Both the position numbers and the translations under genes were made by a program. A stretch of DNA of 64,000 nucleotides, taken from contig NC_134686.1 in NCBI RefSeq assembly GCF_024713945.1, positions 2,752,001 through 2,816,000 on the forward strand, written 5' to 3'. Below, one piece after another: positions 1-14,227 of the stretch. Below the pieces are notes generated by a model. The model made no database searches and was not told where the DNA came from. It was given only the letters and a program-made list of their open reading frames with translations. Every line of letters starts with the position of its first letter. Position 1 is the stretch's first letter. The DNA comes from Dermatophagoides farinae (lineage: Eukaryota; Arthropoda; Arachnida; Sarcoptiformes; Pyroglyphidae).

Positions 1-2715
1 ATCGATTTTGTAGTGTTCAACTCTCGATGACAAGAATTTTTGGTGGTGCCATTCTTTTCATCATTATTGAAATTATTTTTTACATTTCGTGATTTAACAG
101 ATGTGCGATGATTTGTTGTTTCACGTTTAGTTCCATCTTTCGTTATCGTTGATCGGCCAGTATTTTGATTAGAAGGTGAATTATGATTACTATGACGATG
201 ATGATGATGATGATGTTCTTGATTTTTGGTGAATGAATGTAATGTTGAAGTCATGGCTCGTTTGCGACTTCCGCCATTAAACATTGCTTTCACATCTAAA
301 ATTGAAAATTGAAATGTCAAATGAATTCATGCATAATGCAATGTTTGTTTGTACTAATGATAATTACCTTCCCATGCATAGATTATATGATCCGAAGGTT
401 CAGGATTACCCACCAGTTTGATATGACGACGCCAACTTGTTGTTGTAATGAATTGAAATTGAAATTGAATGGAATTGAATTGAATTCAATGAAAAAAACA
501 CACATACCTATTAAAGTTGGCTGCATCGGGTTGAACGTATTTGGATGTGGGCAAACGATGTGAATGGAATATGAATTTATTTGGTGAAAAAAACAATGCA
601 CAATAGCTGCATTTTATACATTTAGCTCTATTCCAACCAATCAACGAAACAGGATTATTATTTTATTTCATATGAGATTGTCGGCTCTTCTTTGGTGGCC
701 TAACCAAACAAAAAAAAATAAGAAATAACCAACTAACCTTGAACTATTATAACGAGATGGAGTAAAACTACCACGACAGCCCCAAGCACATGAATGATAA
801 ACATCGAATGAAAATGATTCGGGCAACTTGGGTGGTTCAGTTTCCGCCAAAAATGATTTACAAAGACGTTCGGCTTCACGTTTCGTAATCATACCGCAAC
901 GACGTGATGATACGGGCATTGCACCGGCTCTTCGAAGTAATTCCAATTGGACCGGTGTACATTGAACACAAGTGATGCCTAATGCAACTCGTCTAATGAT
1001 TGATTGATTGATTGATTAATTGTAGTATAATTATGGAAAATCGTACGAACCTATTGTGAATTTCATTATAACTAAAATTTTTCAACAATGTATTGGATAT
1101 TTGTGCTAAACAAAGCCGTTCTTGGCCATCCATCAATAACGATACAATCGGTATTCCATATAGCATAACATTACGAACTTCATTTCCGACCGAACAATTA
1201 CTACCTACTACAACTAATGGTGAATTATTTGGACCATTCATCGTACTGTTACTAGTATCGTTGGTCTTCAAACTAGCAGCCGTATTCGATCCTGATGTTG
1301 GTGATGATGTTGATGATGATGATTCTTGTTGATAGGTTGGTGAATCGATACTTTTATTATTATTGTGATTTGTCGAACTAAAGTGATTGTGATTGTGATG
1401 ATGTGGTTGCTGTTGTTGTGCAGATGTTGTGGTTGTTGAATGGAACAAATGATTACTGCGTGAATGATGATGATGATGATGATGACCAGGATGTTGAAGC
1501 GGAATTGTTGGTTGACTACTGCTGCTGCTGCTGCTGCTACTGCTGCTGGCCACTGAATTTGATCCTGGATTTGGATCCGTAAAATGGTCTGATTGTTTGT
1601 CATTTGTTGTTGATGGATGATGAAAATTGTTGTTGTAAACGCTACCACCACCACCACCACTGTTACTTATAGTTTCAGCTGATGAAAATAACATTGCTTC
1701 CGATTGCTGTTGTAATTGACTAGATGATGATGATGGGAAATGATTTTTTTGTTTCTAAGATGATGATGAGGATGAGGGTGGAAAAAAAACATGAAAATTG
1801 ATTGTTGGATCATTTCATGGATTGTTTATTTTTGTTTTAGTAAATTGTGTATAATTAAGTCAATAACGAATAATAAATGTCTTTAAACACTAAACAAAAA
1901 GAGAGATAGAAGTGGCGACAAAAACAACAACATCATCATCATTAATGTGATTGTCATATATACCCCATGGTCCACCAACAACCCCCCCCCCACCACCACG
2001 CCAAAACATTCGATTTATTGTCTCATCATCATCATTACATCTAATAGAATGTGTGTGTGTGTGTTACAATCACTTGGATTATATTTGGATTTGATCAATA
2101 TAATTGCCATTTTCCAATCTCATCATCATCATAATCATTGTTTTTGGTTGCTGGTTGAAACAAATCCTAACCTATTCACAATTGTTGTTTTAAATTACAC
2201 CCATGAGAATTTTTTTTTTGTTATTATTATCATCCATAAATGGATAAAGATTTTATCTTTATCTTGAATGGTAATAATAATAATAATTATATTACAATTG
2301 TCGAATCTAATGTCTCATCTGGGATCCTGGAACATTCAAAAACAATCTTTATTTTTGTTGTCGAAATTGTTTTTTTGGATTAGTAAAACCGAGCTAATGT
2401 TTGTTGTTGCTGGCTACTAGTGGATACTAAAATTAAAACAAAATAAAATCATCGACGATAGTGTTCGATCAATCAACATTTTGCATATCGATAAAAAAAA
2501 ATTCAAACATGAGAATCATTCCGATAAACCGATTAAATCGATCGATCGATTAATATGTAAACAAAATTTACCTGAATAGAATATGGTTGATATGTGCTTG
2601 TTGTTGATGATGAGGATGATGATGATGACGGTGATGATGGTGATGGTAATGATGAATTTGATGGCGAACAATTGACAATTTGAGAGCTATGATGATGATG
2701 ATGATTATCCACCAT
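1..2715 (-). CDS. fuss: SKOR/CORL/fussel-type Ski/Sno family transcriptional corepressor (partial, 3' end beyond window)
   Basis: Exons on the minus strand are 2572-2715, 1051-1754, 738-992, 508-627, 368-435 and 1-295, giving at least 528 residues with all phases matching. The Ski/Sno/Dac homology domain spans exons 2-3 (motifs VSLLMDGQERLCLAQISNTL and CGMITKREAERLCKSFL). It is followed by the SAND-like Smad4-binding fold with its Cys/His zinc ligands in exons 3-5 (AKCIKCSYC, FIFHSHR, DAANFN, SWRRHIKL, YAWED). The NEIHNRRVALGITCVQCTPVQ-type segment is characteristic of the SKOR/fussel branch rather than Ski, Sno or Dachshund. In that family the protein binds Smads and represses BMP/TGF-beta targets in neurons. 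The N-terminal half is low complexity, with Ser, His, Gln and Gly runs. The ATG at 2715 is inferred from exon 1 (MVDNHHHHHSS). The last exon continues past position 1 as an Asn/His/Thr-rich tail. The family call is firm; the N-terminus is less certain. Confidence 0.9.
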
Positions 2716-5700
2716 GATTCGATTATCACAATTTGATTTTCAAATGATTACTATTCATTTTTGTTTCTAATATCATCATTGACAATCTGATCAATGATGA
2801 TTAAAAAAAATGAAAATAATAGCTACCGTTATCATGAATGGTCAATTAGGAAATGATCCAAACAAATCGATAGCTTCGACCAGCCAACACAAACAAGATT
2901 GACTAACTACCACTACTACAAACTAACATTAGTTTCATGTTCCAGAAATTGTTCCAAAAGTGAATTACATATTCACTTTACCGTTTGAATTTGTGTGTGT
3001 GTGATGGTTATTGAAGAAGGCAGTCAGTTTGCTATATATATATAGAGGCAAAGAGGTGTACAGTGTTGGTGTGTGTATGTTTGTTTGTTTGTTTGTTTGT
3101 GACAATACTGGTTATAATAAATTGATTGAAGTGTTAAAGTGTGTGTGTGTATATATGGTTAGCATTACCCGAACAATGAATTGTGTTCACGGACCGCCTC
3201 TGTTAATAGTGTTCTGTAATATTATTGGATCAAATTGACACAAAGCGGCGGTACAAAATTTGGATGGGATGTGACCCGGTTATTTATCCATAAGAAGAAA
3301 AAAAAAATGGCCAATGAGTGTGTATAGTATAGCCAACAACAAATTCATTGACATTGCGTTTTGGACGTTCGACCAACACCGAATCAGTAATCAGTTTGAT
3401 TTTTTTTTTCATTTTTTGATAGACCAATTCAGTGAATATATCGTTTTTTTTGTTTTTTTCCTAAAAGTTTTCTTTATATATTATTTTATTATTATTGGTC
3501 GTCTCATTTTCCATAATGATGATGATGATCAATGATGATGATGATGATGAGAATGTGAACACAAAAAAAAAATGAAGAAGGGGGGCCATTGATTGCATTT
3601 CATTTAATTAATCAATACAATGTTGTCTCTGTGTGTGCTTGGTGTTTTTACTCACATTTATACCATCATTATTAGTAGTTAATGTTAATTCTACTATCCA
3701 CACATACACACACACACACAAAATGTACGGCAATACGGTAATAATGATGATGATGACTATCATCATCATCATCATCATTTGGTTTTCTTTATCGTTATGG
3801 ATGGCTGCTGGTAGTTGTTTGTGTTGTTGTTCTTGGTAGCCAGAATTCATTTCATATAATAAATTATTGAATTTAACAACCAGAAAAACAAAACAAAAAA
3901 AGGAGAACAAAAAAAAATTCAAATTGAAATTAATTAAATAAGATTCAAATTCAAAAAAAAAGTACTGTGGATTGTGATGTAATAAAGTGAAGAAAACCAT
4001 CAGGACAAAAATTTTTTTTTCCATCAACATTGATTTTGGGTATTAATTCATTAAAGGTGATGATTTCGGTACCTACCTCTCTGTGGATCGGTCCTCATCA
4101 TCATCATCATCATCATCATGTTCATTGGTTCAATAAATTGGTAAATTATCCAAACAAAAAAAAAATTGAATGCTTGAAAAAAGTTTTTCTTTTTTTTTGA
4201 ACAAAGAAAACGGGAATAAAAAAATTTTTTTTTTTCGGGAAATACAAGGTAAACATTTGGTAAAGTTTTCTTTCTTTCGTTTTTGATTCGTTGATTGAAT
4301 TGAATTTGTAATGAAGTGAATTTGTGTGCATGTGTGCATGCTGGCTGAATCAAGAATGAATTCAAAAAAAAAAAAAAAATTAATTCATCAATGATGATAT
4401 AGAAATTTATTCTTTCAGAATTTTTTTTTCAGAATTCAAAACAAAAAAAAAGTGATGATAAAAAAACTTTTTTCGAAAAGTAAATATTAATATATATAGT
4501 TTTAATTAATTAAAATTAAAATTCAAATACAAATTATAATCACATACACACAATCGAATGTTTCAGGTGTTTTTTTTTCTTTTTTGCTTTTTGCCATTCA
4601 CAAGAACATTTTTCAAAAAACCAGAAATAAAAACTCTGATCGGATCAGATCATAGCTGATGACAAATTCAACGATTTTTTTTTTTTGAACAAGTCAAAAT
4701 GAACGAGATTAAAATGACTACTGGTTGGTTGGTTCAAACTAGAGTGAATTGATCCCATTCTAAATTGTTCGCACAGACACACACACACACAATGACATTA
4801 TAATCGGATTAAATCAATTTGTCAACCCTTATTGGATCCACAGAGATATATCGATATGGACTCACTTGACTAAACGATAATGATCTCTTATTTCACAAGT
4901 GATAATGTCTCTATTATTTATTCCATGTCCATGTATATATATACAATTTTGACCTTCAACCGTTGGTCTGTTGGTTTACTAAAAATGATAAAGATTTTGA
5001 GTTTGTCGATTGACCATTGTCCATTGGCTGGTAGGATAATTGATTTTTTTTTATTGTGTTGTCCGAATATACTTGACTTTGTATTGTTTAGTTTTGCTGC
5101 TGCTGCTGCTAATTGGCCTGATTAATTGACCAGTTTTTTTTTGGTGAATGGTTAAAAACTTGAATGGTGATATGATGATTTTTATCCATATTGCTATCGA
5201 TAATCGGTAACTAACTGACTATTATTATTATTATTTGGTTTGGTTGCATTTTTGATCCATAAATTATCTTGTCAAATGTTTCAATAATGAAATGGCTTTG
5301 GCTTTGGCCATATATAATTATCATCATGGACAATATCGTAAGAACAAATGATGATTATGAATGGCACGGTGGAATGAAAATGTAAACAAAGCCAACAACA
5401 ACAAGCAAGCAAGCAAGCACCACTGTCTATGTTATGGATGAAAAGGGTTTTTGTTTGTTTCATACCAAAAATGTGGCTAATGGGTTCATTCATTCATTCA
5501 TTCATCCATTGAAATACGAACAAAAGGCCAGAAATTGTTTGCCATTGAATGAATGAAAAGGATTGTATCGATTTGTCATCGCATTTGTTCATCGATTTCA
5601 TTGATCATTGTGATGTTGCCAAACACCAAACACACACCGTTTCATTATTACAACAAACAGAAATTACCAAAAAAAAAAAAAAAAAAAAGAAAGAAGAAAA

Positions 5701-6514
5701 AATGTAACCCGGTTATTACCATAGGTTATACCGTGTTGTTTGATTGTTTGTTTGGCTGTTGTTGTTGTTGTTGTTATATTTACCTTCATCTCATCCATTT
5801 ATTTATATAAATAGGACTGGTTGTTGTTGTCGTCGTTGTTATAGTAGTAGTTGTAGTTGGACATTGGCCATTTTACCAATGGTTTTTTTTTGTCCGTCGA
5901 TTTCACTTGAAAATGATCATCTGTCAACACACACACAGTGGTCCACCGGGGATTAACATCATTTCCACCGAAAGGATTCTGCTGATTCTATGAACATCAA
6001 TGTGTGTAAGCATCGATGCTTTTTGTACGATTGGATTTTTTTTCTCTTTGCTTTCACTAAGTTACTTTGTGTTTTTTTTATCCATTCTCTATGCTCGGTT
6101 TGTTTAGAATTGAATATTTTTTTCCAGTTTGTTTGGTTCCATGACCAACTGAATGACTGGCCATTCAAAAATATCATCGGTTTATTCACTTGGTGAGCCG
6201 ATTTAGTTTTCATCATCATCATCATTATGAATCATTATGGACCCAAGCCAAGTTGGGTACCTTAAATGTTACTAACTTGCTGGGTAGAGAGAGGGAGAGA
6301 GACTGAAAAAAAACCAAAATTCATCGAACCGTTTCATACATGAAAACAAACGGCCCTGGCCATCAAACATTCTCTTGACGACCAATCTATTGAAATACAC
6401 CCGTTGTTGTGCAAGATAATTTTCAAAGTTACAATTAATTGACATTTATAATATAAACATGGACCAATATACTACTATATACCAATCTAGGAGAATAAAA
6501 TTCAAATTCAATTC

Positions 6515-6515
<1 letters not shown>

Positions 6516-6551
<36 letters not shown>
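6516..6551. repeat. (CA)n microsatellite
   Basis: An uninterrupted CA dinucleotide run of about 18 units. It is one of the longest in the window and a likely length polymorphism. Confidence 0.9.
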
Positions 6552-9500
6552 GAAAACCAAAGAAATATTCATCATGCAGGTTGACGGTTGATGATGTTGA
6601 TTTAATCGATTCTAATTGGAAGATTGGTTATTTCAATTGCTTAATTGTTTTCATTTGAAATTTTCCATTAACTCGTTCTTTTACCTGAATCTCATTTCTT
6701 TTTTTTTATTGGAATTATTATGTTCACGTCAATCATGATGATGAAAACGGGAAACGCTTCGGGACATTTCAATCAAATTAATTTTTGGCTTGAATTCTTG
6801 GTTTTTGCTCTGAAAATAAATAAATAGAATGACATGATACACACACACACACACACACACACAACAATAATGTTGTATAACATCATTTTTGAATTTGTGA
6901 TTTGATTTGATTTTTTTTTATTTGTTTGCATGATTTTGGTTGATGCTGTGGTTATGTGTTTGTCGATATTTTCTTCGTTTTTTTTCATTTGTGTGGTTTG
7001 TATGTGTGTTTGAGTTTGATTTGAACACTGTATATGTGTGTGTGTGTTTTTTGTTGTTGTTGTTGTTGCTATTTGATTCGATTCAATTCAATTGATTTGT
7101 ATTCAATAGATTCGTAACTAGCCCCAAAGTGTTTGTAATGGAAACCAAATTGCATCGCCCATTATCTAGATTCTAGAAAATGAAAATAGAAACAAATTGA
7201 TTGTGTGTGTGTGTCTGTGTGTGTGTGTATCTATCGAAATTTCTATTATTGACAATTTTTGGTTATGTATGTAGAAAATATTTTCACATCACTAACAATT
7301 TAAAATGCTAATATGGCCATGGTTGTTGCAAGACCCTTTATTTTTTGACTTGATTTACCGCAAATAGGTAAATTGAGCACATAACACAAACAACCATATT
7401 ATGCATATGTTTCAATTGACAATTCAATCGCGATTGGATTTCAAAAAATTGAATCAATCAATGCTTCTCTCTCTCCAGTATTCAATCAATACAGATTCAA
7501 ATATGATGTTAGGTTAAGTATCCACAACCATTAATGATACATCATTGATCATCATAACAATTATCATTATATCACCCCATAATAACCACATTCAATAATG
7601 ATAATAATAAAAATGTGTGTGTGTGTTTCACCACTATATCGATCGATCGATTGTTGTCTCTAAAAAACATATACATATAAATCCATGTCGCGTGTTTATT
7701 TGTGTGTGTGTTTAATAGACAGTGTCATATTGAATGATTTACATACACGTATAAAAATGAAAGAAAAAAAATCCCATTATAAATGTCATTCATTCATTCA
7801 TTCATTTATATATAATGGCCATCTACTATTTAAGCGAAACTAAACGGAATGAAATGAAATGAAATGAAATACAATTTAAATCAATCCAGCAATATCCAAA
7901 ATGAATAAAAATGCGGTGATGATGGTGGAGGGGTTCACAAACGATCCCTGTCATAGGTATATATATAAAAAAAACAGCGGCTTTTGTTTGCCTTTCTCAA
8001 GCGTTTTTAAACGTTCCAAACAAAAGCAATAGCAACAGCAACAACTATTATGTTTTGAATGATTGTTTAAGTGAAATGCAATGAAATTATATTTTTATTT
8101 TTATTTTGTTTGTTGAATTATGAGAAATTTAAATTAGATTGACGATGACACACTCGATACATTCGATATTTTTTTTTGTTTGATGCAAACAAACAAACAC
8201 ACACACACACACACACACGTTCTCATTGATAATTCATTTCATTGCTATTAATAGAGTGATAATTGAACAACAACAACAACAACAACGACAATTACCGAAC
8301 GAAAGCATTGTATTTTTATTTTTTTTCTGAATCATTCACAATCATATGTATGTATGTGTGCATTGATTGGATTGGATTGGTTTGGATTGGATAATAACCA
8401 AGTTTAATGTTTAAATTTAGTATATATTTAGTTTTATGAAAATCATGTGAATTTCTGGTTCATATATTGTTTGTATGATTGTTCAAACATATTGTAACAT
8501 TTCATTTTATTTTGTTTTGTTTTGTTTGATTTTGATCCATATTTAGATTTTTGTCGGAAAACAATGATGGCCGCCTAAACAACAGCGACAACGACAACAA
8601 AGGAGAAAATAATCTTTAAATCAATGTTTCACACCTTATTATTATGATGAAACACAAGAACAAGGTATGATGTGATGTCTTCCGAATCGTTGATTACCGT
8701 TTTGAATTAAAAAGAGAGAAAAAATTTTTTAGTTGCACAATATACTTGATTACATATATATATGTAAGGTGTATAGATTTTTTTTCCGAACAAATAAATA
8801 CATGCATGAAATGTTTCTTGTTCAGCAAAAAAAAAAAAAAAACCATGAGATCAAATGAAACAATGAAAAAAAAAACTATATCAATATCTATCGGTGTGCT
8901 TTATTTGCTTGAATGATCCGATCCAAAACACACCGAATGTACCGACCAAAAGAAAATTGATCACCCATAGTTGGATAGTATGGATATATGATATTGTCAT
9001 ATTTAGTTTCCAATCAAATGATCATTGTGATTTCACACCTGTGACGAATATTTGCCTATGTTATGAACACCATCGCAAATGACTTGGCTATATTTTTACG
9101 CCTAAAATGATCCATATTGAACATCATCATCATCATTATAGACATGCTGTTATTATTAGATGATGAACTCTGAACCAAAAAAAAAAAAAAAAAAACAAAA
9201 AAAAATGAACAGATTTTTTTTTCTCAATGGCAAATGGCAAATTAATTGGCGCAAATTATTATGACATTATATAATCTCTTTACTCTATATATATATACAT
9301 GTTTTGATTGATGATCAATGATCACGGGTCGTCCACAGCCCAATGCTGAATGCGATGCTATCCAATTTCGTTACATGTGTAACATGAATCTCCCCCCCTC
9401 AAAAAAAAAAAAAAAAAATATACGATGTGTGTATGAATGAGTGAATGGCAAACATGGCAAACACTTGTTTTTTTTTATATACATGGTGATAATGTCCACC

Positions 9501-11345
9501 ATATGTCCATGTATTTTTTTTTCATGATGATAATTGTCAATCGAAAGATTAATTTTAATTGATGTGTTGTCTATGAATGGGCCTAAATTTTTAATTTAAA
9601 TTCAAATTTTTTTTCCATCCATTAGGAGAAAGAGATTCGTTTATTTTTTCAATATTGACATAGTGTTTATTATTCTCGTTATTCTTTGTATTCTTGGTAT
9701 TCTGTTCAAATAACCAAATGAATAATAATGTCCATGTCTGATGATGATGATCATCATCATCATGAAACAAACAAAAAAAAACTACAACACATTCCTGGTT
9801 GTAGTTAATTTTCATCTTGGAAATTAAAAATCAAGGTTTTGATTCAGCAATTAATTCAGCCATATTGTAATGGGTGTGTTGAGAATCTAAATCTAAATTT
9901 ATATATAGACCCAAGGGTTTGCAAGTCATTTTGTCATGATTGATGACCATGTGTGTGTATGGTGTGAATGACATGAATCTGTGTTAATTGTTCATCCAAA
10001 ATGATTATAACAACATCAATTAATTGATTAACATATGACTATAATAAATGTCACATGTTTCTTTTGGTGCGAATTTTTTTTTTCGTTTCAATTGAATTTG
10101 ATTCTATTCACAGAGTGATCATATAACCATGTTTAATGGATTCTTATCATCATCATCATCATCATCAATGATTCCAACTAATTTGATTATAGTAGTCTCT
10201 CTCTCTCTATTGATTGATTCTTAGTGAATTGAATGTTTGATCCAATGGAAAAATGATGATGATGATGATGAATGAATGAATGAATGAATGAAAAGAAAGT
10301 ATCGAGTCAATTAAAGCTAAATCGTTTGATAATTGGACCAGAATTTTATGATGAATTATTTTATTTTTTTTATATATATGGTTCTGTTTCTTAGTGTTTA
10401 CATTATCAGTTAGTTTTTGTTATGTTAGTCATCATCACATGAGCATGAGGTCATCTCATAAAATAAGTTCCAATATACAATCATCATCATCATCATTATA
10501 TATATATAGTTATATATAATAGACACTTATCCAAGTTATTTTTATTGTCCGGTTCTAAGGTTGCCATCCAAATATTGTATATGTCCACTCTGTGTGTGTG
10601 TGTAAGCGTGTCTGTCTCAGCGAATGTTTGTCATCCTCATTAGAGAATCGTCAATTTTGTCGGTCCGATTCTGGCAAAACTAGAGACAATACCAAAAAAA
10701 AAAAGGAAAAAACAACACAGGGAATAATATTTAAACAAATATTTATCCAATTTCAACTTGTACTTGTGCAGAATTCTTCTCTTTCTCTCTTGTTTTGTTT
10801 CGTTATTCTAGAGAATTTTGGATTGTTGCCAAAAATTAATAGACAAACTCAAAATAAAAAATAAATAGAATAGTGGTGATGGCCTAAACTAAATTCAGAA
10901 TAAAAAAAAAATTCAGTCTCTGGTGATGTTTTTTTTCTGGTTTGTATCATCATATTGTAAATTATCATAATTGACAGCAATGGATGATGATGATCATAGA
11001 TATTATGGATGATCATCATAAATAAGGCTGCATAATAATAATGTCCACACGCAGGCATCAGGATTCGTTTGTGTCGCATACACACACACACACACACACA
11101 GAATGAATAAATGAATATTCGATACACGCGTATAGTTTTAATTAGAGTGTCATTCTACCTAATGGTTTTGTTTATTTTCCATTATCCATACATTTCTAGA
11201 TGAACAAAAAAAGTTACATAATGCAAAAATTTGCAAGAACATAAACAATCTGTATGTATGTATGTATACAATCTGTGCCCAATGTCATAATTAAAGCCTA
11301 ATTGGATTGTAGAATTCTCTTTTGAACATGATATTCTTGGACTGA

Positions 11346-11373
11346 ATGACTGACTGACTGACTGACTGACTGA
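11346..11373. repeat. (TGAC)n tetranucleotide repeat
   Basis: Seven uninterrupted TGAC/GACT units followed by TGAATTAATG. The tetranucleotide phase is unusual beside the dominant di- and trinucleotide repeats here. Confidence 0.85.
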
Positions 11374-12341
11374 ATTAATGGTTGATAAAGATAACTTTTC
11401 TAACCATGAATCAATTTGGCTATGAAAATTGATGGAGCATGTAGAGAGAGAAAGAGAGAGAGAGAGAGAGAATTAAATTCTATAAATGATGACGACGATG
11501 ACGATGATGATGATTCGATTGAATGAATGAAAGTAAAGAATAAGAATCGATTCTCATATTACTACTATATTGATTGAATATCGAATATAAATGGTAGTGG
11601 CAAAGCAATCAATACAAACTAATTACAACAACAACAACAAGTTAATTTAAATTAAATTTGTCACGCCAACTGGTAAATCGATCTATTTTCAAATGATTGT
11701 AAATGAGAATTGATCCAAATCCATTTGAATTGTTGTTGTTCATAATTTTGATTAAAACTTTTTTTTGTCTCTCTGTATGTGTGTGTGTGTGCATAACCAC
11801 ATTTATGAACATGTTTTCAGTTCTTAATTATTTTCATCATCCATTTATTCATTCATTCATTACTCATTGGTCCAACAAACAAAAAAAGGTAAAGCAGGCT
11901 TAATGAACTATTATATATCGGATTTCTGCTTTCATTCTATTCCATTGTTGTTGTTGTTGTCGTCGTTTCTTTTCTTTTCATCTGATTTTCAATGATTATA
12001 AATCTTGTACAATATCCATAACTATTCAAATCATTCATTCATTCATTCATTGGAATTAGAGTGCTTGAATGATAAACGATCCAGAAGAAAATTTCAGTTT
12101 ACGAATATATAAAAAAAAACATGATGATGATGATTATGGGTCGAGTCAATTTAATCGCTTTTTGTGTGTGTGTGTGTGTCGGCAAACGATATATTGAGTA
12201 GAGAAAAAAATTTTCTATTTCATCCGATCATTGATACAATCACGTAATCCTCTTGTGTGTGTGTGAGAGAGAGAATCGGTTATTTTGGTTTGAAAATGGA
12301 GATCTCTCAATAAAATGAGATCCTGATGATTTGGTTTTCGT

Positions 12342-12344
<3 letters not shown>

Positions 12345-12384
<40 letters not shown>
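12345..12384. repeat. (AG)n microsatellite
   Basis: A 40-bp uninterrupted AG run, the longest purine-pure tract seen in the window. It could form H-DNA or act as a GAGA-type element, but it may simply be a microsatellite. Confidence 0.9.
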
Positions 12385-12386
<2 letters not shown>

Positions 12387-13450
12387 GTAGCCCATATAGC
12401 CAGCTGTCCCAAAACTATCAATAATCGTTGGCTATTATTATTACTCTTTCTGCTATTATCTGTATCTATTACCATTTGATTATCGAATCATGATCATCAT
12501 GATCATGATGATGACACTTGGTCACGTAACCATTCACAGCAAACATAGTGTGTGAATGACCAATGTTCTAATGATCTTTTCAACAGCTTTTTTTTTTGTT
12601 TCTACATGTCCATGTTGATTATTACAATAAAAAAAGTGTGATACGTGTGTATCACATGGATCTGAATGTGTGTGTGTGTGTGTGTGTAATTATAGCAAAT
12701 TTTACCTGTAATTAGAGAGTTGTCTTCATTTTGATTATATAAATTCCATTCTACTCTAACATATATATGTGAAACAAACACAGTCACATTTTAGAATTCA
12801 TGAATTGATGATGAATATTTGTTTGAATCCATAGACACACACACACATTGATCGATTAATTTGGTTTGATTTGAATTCATTCATTTTCAATTCTAAGAAT
12901 CAATAATAATCATCAAATAAGAATGTCATTGGGCGTTGGCGAATCAAAAATCACCACACTAAACCACATGATGATGATGATAATCTCCATCAACATTGAC
13001 ATTGCATATAAAACACATACTCAATATTGATCATCACCATCACAACCAGATTCGATTACACCATAAAAAAAAGAGAAAAAAATTGCATGATCAAAGACAA
13101 TTTGTTCTGCGTGGTCGTCGCGCCAATCATCAAAATTCGAGGGAGCTCGACACACACACACACACATATAATGTTGAAGAGAAATTGTTCAAATAGAAAA
13201 TGAATGATTGAATAATCAAATTTTGGATCAAAATAGTCGTTTTTGTTGTTGTTGTTGTTGTTGTTTAATGGCTCAATTTTTCATTTAATTTTCCTTGTTT
13301 TTTTTTGGCCGATATTTAATTTATAATAATTTTTCCTTTATTGACTTTTCAATTTAGAATTCAGAAAAAAGTTTTTTTTTCGGTTTTTTTTTTAATTGAT
13401 CATCATAATCATAATTCTTGTTTATGGTGTGGTGTGTGTGTATGAGTTTG

Positions 13451-14227
13451 TTATGTTGTTTGTCTATATAGCTGACGAAATAATGTACCAAGAATGTTTC
13501 CATTTTTCATTACTTGATCATAAACATAATGGTAACCATAGTAAAGATGACCATATTGGTCACAAATCAATCGTACAAATTTATTATGTTCATAGTGGAA
13601 AAAAATTTGACGAATATCATCATATTGTGGATGTGTAGCAATCTTTGTAATCAGGTTTGAACGTTTACCATTAATGATTGATCGTAATGATTGTTGTTGA
13701 TGGATGGCAAAATTTCTATAACTTTCAAATGTATCAATCATTGCCATCAATAATTCGTGATCAGAAATATTACAATTATGCAATGGTTGTATCAATAGTT
13801 GTATGGTAAGATAACATTCGGTCATCAACTGATAGAATATTTCATATTGTTCACATAATATATCGATACATTGATCAAAATATTTGTTTGATTTGATCAT
13901 ACCATTAGTGAATAGAAATTGTTCATTTGATCGTCCAAGGCAATGAATTTCTTGATATTGGTAGACATCCTGTTTGCTGTCCAATAGTGGAAAATGATAT
14001 TGCAATTGTTGCCAATCTAATGCGGTGGCTGCGGCCATACGTTTCAGATCATGAACATTGAATCGTTGTTGGCCCAATTGATCCAAATGGACAATATTTT
14101 CAACAAAATCTTTACGCATAATTCTATAGAATCTTTCTATACGTTGATGAATTTTCAAACAATCTCCTTCTTCTTTCACATCATTATCATTGATGGCTGG
14201 TTTGTTCACCTTTTTTCTCCTTTGCAT
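13451..14227 (-). CDS. Divergent PA28/REG proteasome activator subunit (PSME3-like)
   Basis: Single-exon reading frame of 258 residues, close to the roughly 250 of PA28 gamma. An N-terminal helix region (IERFYRIMRKDFVENIVHLD, then FNVHDLKRM) matches the PA28 N-terminal domain. A basic/spacer stretch follows, and then the C-terminal four-helix domain with FTNGMIKSN, TIQLLIQPL, LITKIATHPQYDDIRQ and a final YDQVMKN. PA28 proteins form heptameric rings that cap the 20S proteasome and open its gate without ATP; the gamma type is nuclear. The family's activation-loop residues (DGNNFG in PA28 gamma) are replaced here by HNCNISD at the same spacing. The spacer lacks the long KEKE tract of PA28 alpha. 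The homology call is firm, but ability to activate the proteasome is doubtful. The lack of introns is unusual beside its multi-exon neighbours. Confidence 0.85.
   Translation of the reverse strand: MQRRKKVNKPAINDNDVKEEGDCLKIHQRIERFYRIMRKDFVENIVHLDQLGQQRFNVHDLKRMAAATALDWQQLQYHFPLLDSKQDVYQYQEIHCLGRSNEQFLFTNGMIKSNKYFDQCIDILCEQYEIFYQLMTECYLTIQLLIQPLHNCNISDHELLMAMIDTFESYRNFAIHQQQSLRSIINGKRSNLITKIATHPQYDDIRQIFFHYEHNKFVRLICDQYGHLYYGYHYVYDQVMKNGNILGTLFRQLYRQTT

Larger units (their letters stand above)
2716..13450. other. 10.7-kb gene-poor, microsatellite-dense tract
   Basis: I see no conserved coding exon here. Open frames in the tract are translated simple repeats (Asp, His, Ile, Cys or Val runs). 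It holds many short tandem repeats, including CA/TG runs, GA runs, GAT/ATC, ATTC/GAAT, TGAC and GAAAT units, and poly-A/T runs. It lies upstream of the SKOR gene on that gene's strand, so it could hold its promoter, an untranslated first exon or enhancers. No specific site can be named from sequence alone. Confidence 0.6.

Noticed and set aside
1268-1660. Minus-strand 130-residue open frame of Val, Ala and Ile runs
   Set aside because: It is an out-of-frame reading of the SKOR exon's trinucleotide repeats. The conserved Ski domain lies in the other frame.
8894-9082. 62-codon plus-strand frame with low repeat content in the desert
   Set aside because: It lacks an ATG context, conserved residues and plausible partner exons. 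This length is expected by chance in 10 kb.
3000-13400. CRISPR-like arrays among the spaced repeats
   Set aside because: The repeats are continuous microsatellites without unique spacers, and the DNA is clearly eukaryotic.
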